From positions 14,920,201-14,984,200 of the forward strand of contig OW203732.1 in NCBI GenBank assembly GCA_934045075.1: 64,000 bases of DNA. The letters are read 5' to 3'. The stretch's first letter is position 1. Each line of letters starts with the position of its first letter. Shown piece by piece: positions 43,901 to 56,118 of this stretch. The position numbers were made by a program, and so were the translations under genes. Source of the stretch: Yponomeuta sedellus. Lineage: Eukaryota > Arthropoda > Insecta > Lepidoptera > Yponomeutidae. The notes beneath the pieces are model-generated. The model did not search any database. It was not told the origin of the DNA and worked only from the letters and a program-made list of their open reading frames with translations.

Positions 43901-46224
43901 ACTATTAGTTTGACAAATTTAGTCTGTGTGAAGTAGACATCGTAATTCGTACCTACGACGATTTCTAATTTGTGACATACGTCGGTTAAAATAAAGTTTC
44001 AGTTATTAAACTCTTCTTATCAAACCTTTCGTTAGTGTACAAAGTGAAAATGAAGTGTTTGTGTATTAATTGAGCATCGAAATCGGCATGAAATGTAAGG
44101 AACGAAGCCAATACCGAACGAATGAAAGTCGTGTCATCGAGACTTCTTTGTATGCAGGCTTTGGTGAGTGTAAAAGAAACATTGATGTGGTCCTTATCCT
44201 TATAACACCCCGTTGGATTCCAGCATGGTACTGGAAAATATGTATCACTATTTATCTCTGTAAATTACTGGTGTGCAATAAAGAATTTTCTATATATCTA
44301 TGTAATTATCATAGCCACTGTTTCTTTACTGTGGACATCAATCATCCAGCCCGTTCTCGTTCACTGCGAGGCATAGGTCCTCCGCCATCCTCATCCAGCC
44401 ACTGCAAGCAATATGAATGTAGACAAAGGGTACTAGTACCACAATGTAGTAATTTTCTTGCTTATTTACGAAGCTAAATATCACAATCCTATGTGGTAAC
44501 AGTTAATATTGATGTGATGTATATACATCTTATAAACATCGTATAAACTGTTAGAACTTATATAAGTTTAGGTGTGATCACTTCATTGGATAAACATTGG
44601 ATAAAGAAATCCTTCTTTAAAATGTGTGTATTATAGTCGCAAATATAACTTCTTTCAGAGAACCGTCTTCATCTTCAGCATGGCAGGGGTCTCCACTGAT
44701 TGGGTCATTGACTTCCACTCCCAATGGAAGGCTCACGCTTGTGGAGGCAAAGAGCCAAGATTGCTACGAAACAATCTGCATTTATAAACAAAATTTGTTT
44801 ATATAAATACATGCTTACCTGTCCAGGATCCAGAAGTGAGTATTATGTTATGTTGAGGCCATGTATGTGTCTAAAGGCTGGTTCCTGAATTGAGAAATAC
44901 ACTCAGTAAATACTTTGCTGAGAAATTCTTAGAGACAGCACTACAGTTGAGTTTTAACTTAGCGAAATTCTCAATTCTATAAATACATAGCGAGCCCCAA
45001 TGGGAATCGAACTGATGACCTCTGTTTTCATAGTTAGCCACTGGGATATCGACAATATATAGAAGCTATGTAGTTATTTATTAGGTATTTATGTTAGTAG
45101 GTTATTACTTATGTATTGTATATGTATGTATTTATATTTCTTTGATGGTTTATGTAGTTTATTCATTTACTTATTAGAATTTATTAATATAATTTATATA
45201 TTTATTGGGTAGATATTTATCTTGATAGGATTTTGTTATCTGTGTAAGTGTGTAGTGTATGTTGTGCACATGCATAGACCTGTTTCACATCTCCACTCCG
45301 AATCCCCAAGGTTTGTTGGAAGAAATCTCTCACAGAGATAAGCTCGCCTTTGTACATGTATTTTCTTAAATTTATTATTTATGTTTTAAAGTGTAATAAT
45401 AATAATAGTTGTCAAACAATACCATACATAGCATTATTGCTATAATTATGTGTACCATAGCAATAATGCTACATAGATAATGTCATTAAATTCATGCCTT
45501 GTAATCAAATATTGTTAGAAGTCAGGAATCCAAGTTATTGATAATAATATAAAATTTGAATAATAAAATATTTATTTACAACACTGAGAAAACATGTGAT
45601 AAACACAATTTTAAGAAGAATCTTTTTTGGTTGTTATAATAAACTATGATTTGCACCTTAAGTCACATTTCTTTCTCCACAGCCTCTCCACAAGAACTTG
45701 CTACAATGCCACACCCTCGAATAAGTCCCGGCGTCTGCGCTCAACACTCTGCACACAAGACGTTCTCGGCGTCAGCTTCCAAATTCTGAAAATTGAAGAA
45801 TTCTAGTAGGGATTTGTTCAGAGGTTTCGAAACTGACAGTAGCTAGAGAGCAGAGCAGGGTCACACTCATTTGCAGTTTTGGTGTTACTTTGAAATAAAT
45901 CTTTTGATTTGATTGAAAGCCACTTCCTTTTTTTAATTTTGAACAATTTAGGTACTTATGTGAAATAATTTTGTATTGTTACTTCTATTTTTTTATATTT
46001 GAGTGAGGTTGTAACCAATAAAACTTGTTTTTTAAATATGTGCTTTTTACAATAATTATCAAACCTTACCTAAATCTGTGAATTACTCCACTTCTCAGTC
46101 TTCTCTCAAATGTAAGTGGAGGCCGAGTGTGTGGCTTTGCCATAGATTGGCATTATGAGTAGAGTACGGTGTCCTGGCATGCATACACATAATGTTCAAA
46201 TCTAAAACAGGCAATATACCATTA

Positions 46225-46449
46225 CAGTCTATTTATTCTTACTTGTCCAATTTAGTAAACAAGATTCTAACCTTACTAGACATTTTCTCGCAAATTCATG
46301 AACTATGTTTATAAAATTGGCAGCGTGTTATCTAAAAGAGTGTTCCAAGTTACTTAATTTATGGAAATATGGCAGTTTTGGACTAAAAAGTTACAGTTTA
46401 CGGGTAGAATCTTGTTTACTAAATTGGACAAGTAAGAATAAATAGACTG
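46225..46449. mobile_element. Tc1/mariner-like MITE, copy 2 (in Harbinger A)
   Basis: Same ends as 31132-31355 (CAGTCTATTTATTCTTACTT ... GACTG), flanked by TA on both sides. It lacks about 25 bp (TTAAAATTGAGATTAGATGC and a few more bases) that copy 3 keeps. Confidence 0.8.
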
Positions 46450-46791
46450 TACATGGATTGTGTTTTATATAGCTACATGGAAACTAGCCAATACTTAGGT
46501 ACTTACAAATCCAACATGTGGAGAGTGGTACCCCTTTCTATTGAGAAACCGCTCTTCACGGAGTGCTGCACGAAGGATGCATGCCATGGCATCAATACAG
46601 CCCCGCAGTCCATCAATTTCGAATTGTCTAGAATAAAAAAACAATAATTGAAAGTGAATTCAAGTTATTTAGTAACTTTTCTACGTTTATGCTTGAGCTT
46701 GTATAACTTCGATTTGATGAGATGCACTTCTCTCTACTCCAGTAGGTAATTTTTTTTAACAATACAATGATGTGTGTTACAGTGCCACTCA

Positions 46792-47062
46792 GGGCGGTGG
46801 TAGCGGAGAGGTGTAGAACGCCGGCCTCTCAATCGGGAGTTCGTGGGTTCAAACCCCGGCATGTACCAATGACTTTGTCTTCTAAGTTATGTACATTTGT
46901 GAAATTATAGTACCTAGCAATACTACTCGCCGACGGTGAAGGAAAACATCGTAAGGAAACTCTAGTGTCTGAAGTGTTAACGTACCTCAGCGCTTGCTAC
47001 GTACAATGGCCCAACTATGAGGCTAAGTGCGGAAATCTCAGGTCTAACTAACTAACTAACTA
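46792..47062 (+). mobile_element. tRNA-derived SINE in Harbinger A, with target duplication
   Basis: Flanked by a 13-bp direct repeat, ACAGTGCCACTCA (46779-46791, 47063-47075). Head GGCGGTGGTAGCGGAGAGGT with B-box GGGTTCAAACCCC; body TTATGTACATTTGTGAAATT and GGTGAAGGAAAACATCGTAA; tail (CTAA)n. The same insertion is in copy B, so it predates the duplication. Confidence 0.8.
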
Positions 47063-47979
47063 ACAGTGCCACTCACATGTTTCAGTGTCAAGTTACACAT
47101 TTTTTACTTATCTGTCCCGACATTAGGTACATAATTACAAAATAGGTCTTTTGCATACCACAGAAATCTAGTAGGTAAGTAAGTATTATGTTTTTATTCT
47201 AATACCTTGACACTGTGAAGGACACTGCCCTACTAGGGCCTGATATAAGCCTGTCACAAGAAAAGACGGCGATGAATGTCCGTAGAAGAAAGATTATACC
47301 TAACTTACTAAAAAGTAATCCAAGAGACGACCACCTCAAACTATTTATATTGAACTCATGTAACATACCTTTTTTATAGGGGATATCCCGACTTGCCTCT
47401 GCTCCTGGGGTATCAATGGGATTAATTCGTCCGCCAAATGCCTCAACCCATGTTTGGAAACACGGAAGGTTTTTGTGAACTCTGATTGTTGGAACGATTG
47501 CCGAAACGCGTGAAACCGACGTCTATTTCGGCGCTCTTGTACTCTGCGCTTCGCTCTGTTGACTATTTGTGATAATCGCTATCATAAACCGAGTGAAGAA
47601 GTATAAATTTTATTAAAAAAATACTTTTTAGCCTTCTTCGTCACAACTGCCAGTGAGCAATCATACCGAAAAAGCTACTGTTGTTCAAAGATACTAATAT
47701 TGCAGCTGTCAGGTAGCTGTCATGCAGTTATATAGCTCAATGAAACGTCAAATAAGGAGTAGCATACGGATTTGACAGCCAGACTGTTACCAAGGAACTG
47801 TAATTTTGTAAGAGCATACGAAAGTGGCTCCATGTAGCTCTACGGTACCTGTCATGTCGTTCATTGGTCGTTAAATGGAACATTTGTGCTTAGTGGAATA
47901 CCGTTAGCGTAAAACCTTGTAATTGGACTACCGATGAACTCCTTGAGAACTGTAATGTTGTTGAGTAGAATCGGGGCCC

Positions 47980-48452
47980 GTGGTCATAGGTCAAAAGTCC
48001 TTAAGAAAAAAATGTAAAAAGATCTTGAAGAAAGATCCTCTTAAGGCTGCTGTTACGTCTGGCATATTATCCCGCTCGCGGAATCTTACATTGTTAGCGA
48101 TTGTATAAACATTAGTATAATTTTGATAAATATTGTCTGCTAGATACTGTAGGTACATTTTGCCTATTTTTGAGTTTTACTTTACTTACAAATGATGCTG
48201 ACTTTCTAACAATCGTTAAAAATGGTAGAAGGGCAAGCGAGACGTAAACAAAACATGAAGTTCCATGTAAGTACACTTGTACAGTCGACACCACAACATC
48301 CTTTACATCCATGTCTCCATTGCATTACGGGCTACTTTGCGACCAAAATATAAAGATGAATGTTCTGTCGACTGTACGCGATTCGAATTGACACTAAACG
48401 CTATTTTCACTTCTCGGGGTGTACCAGTATTTTGTACAAATTTTATAAATAC
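47980..48452. other. Spacer between Harbinger copies, nothing recognised
   Basis: No coding pattern or repeat copy identified. Confidence 0.3.
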
Positions 48453-48690
48453 TAGCTGACCCGGCGAATGTTGTCGAACGGCCTCTGTGGCGCAGCGGTA
48501 GAGCATCTACCTTCCATGCAAGAGGTCCGAACGGGTTCGAACCCCGGATGGGGACAAAAAATCCCCAGTTCTTGGATGTTTAAATGTTTGTGATGTCGTT
48601 GTTTCTGGTTCCCACGACACAGGGTAAACAAGTGTGGGGCCAGAAGCAATGTATGTACCTGTATATGAATGTTTTGTTATGTTATATTAA
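48453..48690 (+). mobile_element. tRNA-derived SINE, second copy of the 17888 family
   Basis: Preceded by ACTAGCTGACCCGGCGAATG, a motif common at lepidopteran repeat borders. The head CCTCTGTGGCGCAGCGGTAG and B-box GGGTTCGAACCCC follow, then body GTTTGTGATGTCGTTGTTTC and GGGGCCAGAAGCAATGTATG. Just right of it, CACAGAACATAATTATGTTC with TGTG forms a perfect 24-bp palindrome (48717-48740). Confidence 0.75.
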
Positions 48691-49060
48691 ATAGCCTACG
48701 ATCTATTGTCAGACACACAGAACATAATTATGTTCTGTGGTCAAACATACCAAGTATATACAAAAAAGTAAAAAAAAATCGGTGAAGCCATTTCGAAGGA
48801 GTTCGATAGCAAAAACGATGACACAAGATTTTTCTGATGTTGTCTGCTTATAATATTCGAAGATGACAATAACGTCTTCGTGAATTTCATTCGAATGCAG
48901 CCAATACGGTAATTTTTTGAAGATTTTTTTTTTATCTTTATTTATTTCGGGACTTTTATCAGAGCATATTAGCAGAACCGCAGTCAAGTGCAGCAAGATT
49001 TTTTTTTTTTTTTAGTTTTAGGTCGATTAGTTGATTGGACAATAAGTATAGGGTAATTTT

Positions 49061-49444
49061 TTGAAGATGTTATTTAGTTACACATTAACGGTTATATTCA
49101 TAAAATCACGATTCCTTGAAAACAATCCTCAAAAGCAGTTTACTAGTTTTATCATGTCATTTGCATCCGGTATGTTCCAGGTAGTAAAATTTCCGATTTA
49201 CAAGGTTCCCCTTAAATTTGTCGTGTGGCGTCTCAAATCTGGAGCAGGCATCATGTTATCTACAATTCACTCTACAATTCAACTTCTGAGTTTACGTAGC
49301 GTAGAAATCTTGGCAGCATTATGGTCCCAACTTGAAGGCAGCGGCTTTCAATTTGCCTACCACAAATTAAACTGTCACGAAACTTATCACGAAGTCAACG
49401 CCAGTGTCAGGAGACGCAAGAGACGTGGCGAATGGTCAAGTTAG
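49061..49444 (+). CDS. Open frame of 127 codons, unknown
   Basis: The frame runs from ATG 49061 to TAG with a hydrophobic start (MKMLFSYTLTVIFIKSRF) and a basic end (VRRRKRRGEWSS). The inner part is moderately GC-balanced, unlike the AT-rich flanks. I recognise no domain. It lies inside intron 4 of the secreted-protein gene, between the Harbinger copies, without a visible promoter. It may be a transposon or captured-gene fragment, or chance. Confidence 0.3.
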   Translation: MKMLFSYTLTVIFIKSRFLENNPQKQFTSFIMSFASGMFQVVKFPIYKVPLKFVVWRLKSGAGIMLSTIHSTIQLLSLRSVEILAALWSQLEGSGFQFAYHKLNCHETYHEVNASVRRRKRRGEWSS

Positions 49445-49499
49445 GGTTGCACACGAGCATTTTATCTTAACCGCTGTAATATCACGGTGGCGGAAGGCT

Positions 49500-49830
49500 T
49501 AAGAGCGGTGGTAGCCTAGTGGGTAGAACAGTGGACTCGGAAGCGAGAGACGTACGTTCGATTCTCAGTGCGGGCGTGTACCAAAGACTTTGGTTTCTAA
49601 GTTATGTACATTTGTGGAGCTATAGTACGTAGTTAGTAGTATCTCAGATCATTCTGAGGTAGTATCACTAACGGTGAAGAAAAACATCGTGAGGAAACCG
49701 GAGTGTCTAAGGCGTTCAAATCTAGAAATTGCCAAGGCTCGGTGGGCACGCGTGGTAATTAAGTCTATATCCTCTCTCTCTCTCTCTGAGAGGTCTGTGC
49801 CCTGCAGTGGGACCTTTAGGCTACCTAAAA
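49500..49830 (+). mobile_element. tRNA-derived SINE with (CT)n
   Basis: Head GAGCGGTGGTAGCCTAGTGG with ACGTTCGATTCTC as a B-box-like motif; body TTATGTACATTTGTGGAGCT, GGTGAAGAAAAACATCGTGA and GGTGGGCACGCGTGGTAATT; then a (CT)n run and GAGGTCTGTGCCCTGCAGTG. This copy shows the whole family from head to tail. Partial relatives lie at 6500, 37660, 40990-41050 and 63195. Confidence 0.7.
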
Positions 49831-50354
49831 TAATGCGTATATAGATTAATATTTTTTTTAGATTGTATATTGAAAATTTTTATTTCAGTGTTTTTATGAC
49901 ACGGCGCGTGCTCCGAGTCATAATGTTACTATTGTCGGCGCGATTAATATGTACCTATTCCTTTGCCGAATGTATTTATAAGATAAATAGATAGAGGACA
50001 CTTTATTGCACAATCAGAAAAACTGCAACCATGATTTCTTAAAGCCGCGGATAGACGACAGATAGACAGTCTGACGCACTAGTGGAACTATAAAGGTGCC
50101 TTGTTCACAACGGAACGCTAAAAAGTGTGTCGAACCTGAAAACCTCCTTAGCCGTCGATTTCTTACGCGCTCCTTTAGAAAACATATTCGTAGCGAGGCA
50201 GAGAATATCTGGATATTGGGAAGAGCGTTAGTATCGTGATACACGGTGCAGATTATATGGTAAAATTGTGACGTATTTGTGTGGTAAATCAGTGTCGTAC
50301 CTTCGGTACTCGACTCTTACTCTTATTTGCCGGCTGTTTACAAAAAAATTTAAC

Positions 50355-50535
50355 GATATCAACCCTTTTGTACGTCCCCACCGCTGGAGCACGGGTCTCG
50401 TCCTGCATCACAGGAAGGTTAGGCCATAATCCTCCACGGGGGTCAAGTCCGGGTTGGCGGAGGATTGCAAAACAGTGGCAGTCCTTACTGTCGGAATTCA
50501 TCAAGTCGCCCATAAGGCCTCTAACATGGCTTTAA
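50355..50535 (-). mobile_element. 5S-derived SINE, 3' half
   Basis: On the + strand GATATCAACCCTTTTGTACG, ACGGGTCTCGTCCTGCATCA, GGGTCAAGTCCGGGTTGGCG and CGCCCATAAGGCCTCTAACA: the body and 3' end of the family. The 5S-like head is missing, typical of 5' truncation in reverse transcription. Confidence 0.65.
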
Positions 50536-51424
50536 AAAGGCCAAATGTAGCATGTGCTTTTTGTTTTTCTGTTTTACTTGGAGATTAGATGAAAGCCAGC
50601 CTATTGTAAAATATCTTACTTAGTCCAGTAAAGAATTTTAATAATAATGATAATGAAATACCGGAATCGCGCCACTGTGGAACTAAAGCAAATGGGTAGA
50701 TTCATGAACGTATACCTGGGCGTCGATTCTCTTAAATGACAAACAATGTTCGAGCAATGGCATGACAAGAGTAATGCCAACGCATGACATTACAACAACC
50801 GTATTCCACTACCTTTTACATGCATTACTCTGGCTCTGTCGCTGTATGAACCTTGTCATGCTCTTGTCATACTCATGCAGTTTCACTGTGCTACTCGGTC
50901 GGTCAACCGGTATTGCCACTTTGTGAACTGGAAATTCTACCTTAATATTCGGAGCACAAAAACGTTGCTTGTAAGGATTGTATCTGCAATAAATCACTTA
51001 TATTTCAGTTTTTTATAACTTCGCAATCTTTAGAGGGTTTTAATCACAACAAAGCTATCAAAATTGTATTTATTTGTTAGAAATTTGGCTGTTTGTGAAG
51101 TTATCCAAATCCAAGCGTAAAAAACAAGCAAACTAATCTGTACAGTATCACTTGACCATCAATTGTTAAGTATGTTGCCAGATCGTAAATTTTAATACAA
51201 AAACCGTACTATTTGGCTTTCGCCAGTAACTTTTTTGTGCGACCGCCCTCACTGTAGCTTTAGGTACAAACTACTCCATTTTCGAATATTTTTAGTCATA
51301 AAAATGGTTTGTTTCCGAAAGTATCTAACGCAACGTTTCAAGCAAGACTTTTTCATTAATATCAATATCTAACATACGACATACAGTAAGCATAGCACAA
51401 GTCGTGTTTAGTTCTAAATAAATA

Positions 51425-51780
51425 AAATAAATGTTGTATAGAATCAGGCGTTACTTTGCGGAAATCCATAATAGCATTAAAAAGTAAAAATTACTTTGCT
51501 GAATTCCGCCAAAAATCCCACAAGCACCATGCGGCTAGCTAATGCACCGCCCTCCCTCCCACTTTTTCAAGCAGAAGCAAGACACGAACACACCACCACC
51601 AACACCAATACTTGTGTGAGAAAACACGCGACGCGTTTCGCCTCTAACACGAGGCATCCTCAGGCTCCCAAATGCAAGTGACCGTCTCCGCAAAAACGCT
51701 CCGTATTTATAGGCTAGGCCGCCCCTCCCCCCGATGACGCAATGTAACCGTTAAACTGGTGACCGTTAAACCGTTTCAAA
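51425..51780. repeat. Extra block present only in Harbinger copy B
   Basis: It begins with the CTTTGC-ended repeat in reverse (ATAGAATCAGGCGTTACTTT), runs into a forward copy (TACTTTGCTGAATTCCGCC) and then unrelated DNA containing CGCGTTTCGCCTCTAACACG, then AGGCATCCTCAGG. It is bordered by AAATAAAATAAA-like repeats, so it may be an insertion, or copy A may have lost it. Confidence 0.55.
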
Positions 51781-54394
51781 TAAAATAAAGTATTTTTAAC
51801 CGACTTCAAAAAAGGAGGAGGTTATCAGTTCGATGCATATATTCCTTTTTTTTACTATTTTTTCGCATATCCTCGTCAAATATTAACCGATTTGGATAAA
51901 TTTTATTTTGTTCGACTGGGTATATGATCCCATTAGTTTCATTTTAATTTGGTGAAGATCTAATGAAGACTTTCAGATATGAAGAAAAGGCGTAATGAGG
52001 CCCATCCATTAGTAATATGCTTATTATGTTTCAGAAAATATAGCGTAAAATTTGTCCCAGGGTAATCTGGTAATGTTCTGATGAAGACTCTGAGATGGAA
52101 ATTGAGAACTTCAAATTTTAAGGCAAAAAAATTAAGTTATGTTTTGATGTAAGAAACACTTTGTTCATCAAATACTTTCATTCAGTATTCATTGACATTC
52201 TCTGTGTCTATTCGACATTGTTACGACGTTGAACCTAGAAATCCGGAATTTAAGTTGAAATATGTAGTTTCCTAGGGTAGCAAACCCAAGAAAAATCAAG
52301 AGCCAGATGTAGAATAGACCAATAACACCTATAAGTGTAAGGTACCGTTGCACTTATTAAACCAGAATATAAGTCAAAATACACAATTTACTGTCGTGGT
52401 TATTATTCCCTTAGTAAAAAATATACTACATGCAATAGTTATTAAAGCCACATTGTCTATTTTAAAAAATTAAAATATTAAAAGCATTAAAAAGTTAAAA
52501 TTACTTTGCTGAATTCCGCCAAAAATCCCACAAGCACCATGCGGTTAGCTAATGCACCGCCCTCCCTCCCACTTTCAAGAAAAAGTGGGAAAAAAGTGGG
52601 AAGACACTATTATGGATTTCCGCAAAGTAACGCCTGATTCTATACAAAATATTAAAATAAAATCCGACTTCTGTACAAAATACGCAGCAGAGTCTACCTA
52701 CTCTCTTTGTTTTTTAATCCTATTCATCTTAAGGCTGTCTGGAAGAGATAGCTCTCAGCGATAAGACGGCCAATTCCACACTGTGTAAATTAGATATTTC
52801 AGCATTTCATGTAGGTTCAAAGTGTATGGTGTGTACGGCCTAAAGTAACCGGAATATACTACATAGGCTTTACAAGATAACGAGTAAGTCTACAAACTAG
52901 TAACTAGTCTATAATATAGTCTACAAACGTAAAAAAAGGAAGATTTCGTACTAATTCTATTGAAATTTAAATAAACTTTTAAGATTTGTAATAAGGAGGC
53001 GCAAGTAGTTCTACGGAATCCTATGATGCGCGTGGCCCGACACGCACTTGACCGAAGTTTGGGCGAAATATTTGATTAAATATATTTGATCTTACCAAAT
53101 ATGAACTGAAACAGAAATTAACAGCATACTTAAACACTCTTTCTTATGATCGAACATTTTTGAAATTGATGTGATGATAGCTCATTTTACTTCTCACCTT
53201 CCGTTAGACTTCCTAGTACAAACTTTTAACACACATCACTGCCATAATGCACAAATATACACTCATCCTACCTTTTCACACACCCTCTGCTCAGTGGTTG
53301 AAACCCGAATCCAAGACTCCGGTCGTAGGGCTGAGCAGACACACACATGCACACACAGTTATATACACGTACATTTTAGTCTCTTTTATATAAGTTTTGC
53401 AAACATCTGTCATTTTTTATACTAACTTTTGTATACTTAACACCTTATGCTGATGATGCGTCGAATATAATACCGTTCTTTTGTAGACCGGGAGGCCTGG
53501 AAACCTAAGATACAGATCTTTTGATCTAGTTTAGGCTCTAGTCTTTCCACAAATAGTGCATTCTGTTGTATTGTATTATTTATCCAATGTTATTTTGAAT
53601 ACGAATGTAATTTGTGGACAGAAAAATAAACTATTATCTTAGCTTATTTACAATCGAGCTACAATAATTCCAGCTCCGAAGTAAGTAATATTAATTATTT
53701 CATTTATATAAAATATCGTATCGTATAACTTTTAACTCCAAACCGTATACCTTTTCAAGCATACCGGCGTACTAAATGGTAAGCACAGACTGGCAACACT
53801 ATTAGTTTGACAAATTTAGTCTGTGTGAAGTAGACATCGTAATTCGTACCTACGACGATTTCTAATTTGTGACATACGTCGGTTAAAATAAAGTTTCAGT
53901 TATTAAACTCTTCTTATCAAACCTTTCGTTAGTGTACAAAGTGAAAATTAAGTGTTTGTGTATTAATTGAGCATCGAAATCGGCATGAAATGTAAGGAAC
54001 GAAGCCAATACCGAACGAATGAAAGTCGTGTCATCGAGACTTCTTTGTATGCAGGCTTTGGTGAGTGTAAAAGAAACATTGATGTGGTCCTTATCCTTAT
54101 AACACCCCGTTGGATTCCAGCATGGTACTAGAAAATATGTATCACTATTTATCTCTGTAAATTACTGGTGTGCAATAAAGAATTTTCTATATATCTATGT
54201 AATTATCATAGCCACTGTTTCTTTACTGTGGACATCAATCATCCAGCCCGTTCTCGTTCACTGCGAGGCATAGGTCCTCCGCCATCCTCATCCAGCCACT
54301 GCAAGCAATATGAATGTAGACAAAGGGTACTAGTACCACAATGTAGTAATTTTCGTGCTTATTTACGAAGCTTAATATCACAATCCTATGTGGT

Positions 54395-54444
54395 AACAGT
54401 TAATATTGATGTGATGTATATACATCACATCAATATTAACTGTT
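54395..54444. repeat. Perfect 50-bp palindrome in Harbinger copy B
   Basis: Two 25-bp halves, starting AACAGTTAATATTGATGTGA, are exact complements with no spacer. In copy A (about 44500-44550) the left half is the same but the right half is diverged (ATCTTATAAACATCG). One copy has therefore changed its right arm since they split. Confidence 0.85.
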
Positions 54445-56118
54445 AGAACTTATATAAGTTCTAGGTGTGATCACTTCATTGGATAAACATTGGATAAAGA
54501 AATCCTTCTTTAAAATTTGTGTATTATAGTCACAAATATAACTTCTTTCAGAGAACCGTCTTCATCTTTAGCATGGCAGGGGTCTCCACTGATTGGGTCT
54601 TTGACTTCCACTCCCAATGGAAGGCTCACACTTGTGGAGGCAAAGAGCCAAGATTGCTACGAAACAATCTGCATTTATAAACAAAATTTGTTTATATAAA
54701 TACATCTTACCTGTCCGGGATCCAGAAGTGAGTATTATGTTATGTTGAGGCCATGTATGTGTCTAAAGGCTGGTTCCTGAATTGAGAAATACACTCAGTA
54801 AATACTTTGCTGAGAAATGCTTAGAGACAGCACTACAGTTGAGTTTTAACTTAGCGAAATTCTCAATTCTATAAATACATAGCGAGCCCCAATGGGAATC
54901 GAACTGATGACCTCTGTTTTCATAGTTAGCCACTGGGACATCGACAATATATAGAAGCTATGTAGTTATTTATTAGGTATTTATGTTAGTAGGTTATTAC
55001 TTATGTATTGTATATGTATGTATTTATATTTCTTTGATGGTTTATGTAGTTTATTCATTTACTTATTAGAATTTATTAATATAATTTATATATTTATTGG
55101 GTAGATATTTATCTTGATAGGATTTTGTTATCTGTGTAAGTGTGTAGTGTATGTTGTGCACATGCATAGACCTGTTTCACATCTCCACTCCGAATCCCCA
55201 AGGTTTGTTGGAAGAAATCTCTCACAGAGATAAGCTCGCCTTTGTACATGTATTTTCTTAAATTTATTATTTATGTTTTAAAGTATAATAATAATAATAG
55301 TTGTCAAACAATACCATAAATAGCATTATTGCTATAATTGTGTGTACCATAGCAATAATGCTACATAGATAATGTCATTAAATTCATGCCTTGTAATCAA
55401 ATATTGTTAGAAGTCAGGAATCCAAGTTATTGATAATAATATAAAATTATTTTAAATAATAAAATATTTATTTACAACACTGAGAAAACATGTTATAAAC
55501 ACAATTTTAAGAAGAATCTGTTTTGGTTGTTATAATAAACTATGATTTGCACCTTAAGTCACATTTCTTTCTCCACAGCCTCTCCACAAGAACTTGCTAC
55601 AGTGCCACACCCTCGAATAAGTCCCGGCGTCTGCGCTCAACACTCTGCACACAAGACGTTCTCGGCGTCAGCTTCCAAATTCTGAAAATTGAAGAATTCT
55701 AGTAGGGATTTGTTCAGAGGTTTCGAAACTGACAGTAGCTAGTCAGAGCAGGGTCACACTCATTTGCAGTTTTGGTGTTACTTTGAAATAAATCTTTTGA
55801 TTTGATTGAAAGCCACTTCCTTTTTTTAATTTTGAACAATTTAGGTACTTATGTGAAATAATTTTGTATTGTTACTTCTATTTTTTTTATGTTTGAGTGA
55901 GGTTGTAACCAATAAAACTTGTTTTTTAAATATGTGCTTTTTACAATAATTATCAAACCTTACCTAAATCTGTGAATTACTCCACTTCTCAGTCCTCTCT
56001 CAAATGTAAGTGGAGGCCGAGTGTGTGGCTTTGCCATAGATTGGCATTATGAGTAGAGTACGGTGTCCTGGCATGCATACACATAATGTTCAAATCTAAA
56101 ACAGGCAGTATACCATTA

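Larger units (their letters stand above)
44640..47578 (-). pseudogene. Harbinger transposase exons, copy A
   Basis: The first exon (47578-47369, ending in a GTATGT donor) reads RLSQIVNRAKRRVQERRNRR, then TFRVSKHGLRHLADELIPLI, the N-terminal part of HARBI1-like nucleases. The second (46627-46507, GTAAGT donor) reads QFEIDGLRGCIDAMACILRA, then EERFLNRKGYHSPHVGF. GCIDA matches the first catalytic Asp region and NRKGYHS is a family motif. Segments at about 45790-45660 (ENVLCAE ... VLVERLW) and 44770-44640 (SLPLGVEVNDPISGDPCHAE) suggest later exons. I could not read an unbroken frame through the middle, and a MITE and a SINE lie in the introns, so activity is doubtful. Harbinger transposases normally need a Myb-like partner; none was seen. 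Confidence 0.65.
41192..47979 (-). mobile_element. PIF/Harbinger transposon, copy A (6.8 kb)
   Basis: The unit is repeated almost base for base at 50718-57900, and similarity stops sharply at both ends. The ends are short imperfect inverted repeats (GGGCGTCGATTCT left; complement of GGGCCCCGATTCT right). It encodes Harbinger-type transposase exons on the - strand. Inside sit a CCGACTTCAAAAAAGGAGG repeat (about 41910), the CTTTGC-ended repeat (42613-42745), a retroposon tail (45205-45400), a MITE and a SINE. A 3-bp target duplication is not visible, so the exact borders may be off by a few bases. Confidence 0.75.

Noticed and set aside
45680..45810. Terminal exon of the secreted-protein gene (acceptor CCACAG, phase fits, short frame to TAG)
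   Set aside because: It joins in phase after 40902, but it lies inside Harbinger copy A, is repeated in copy B, and the - strand matches part of the transposase region.
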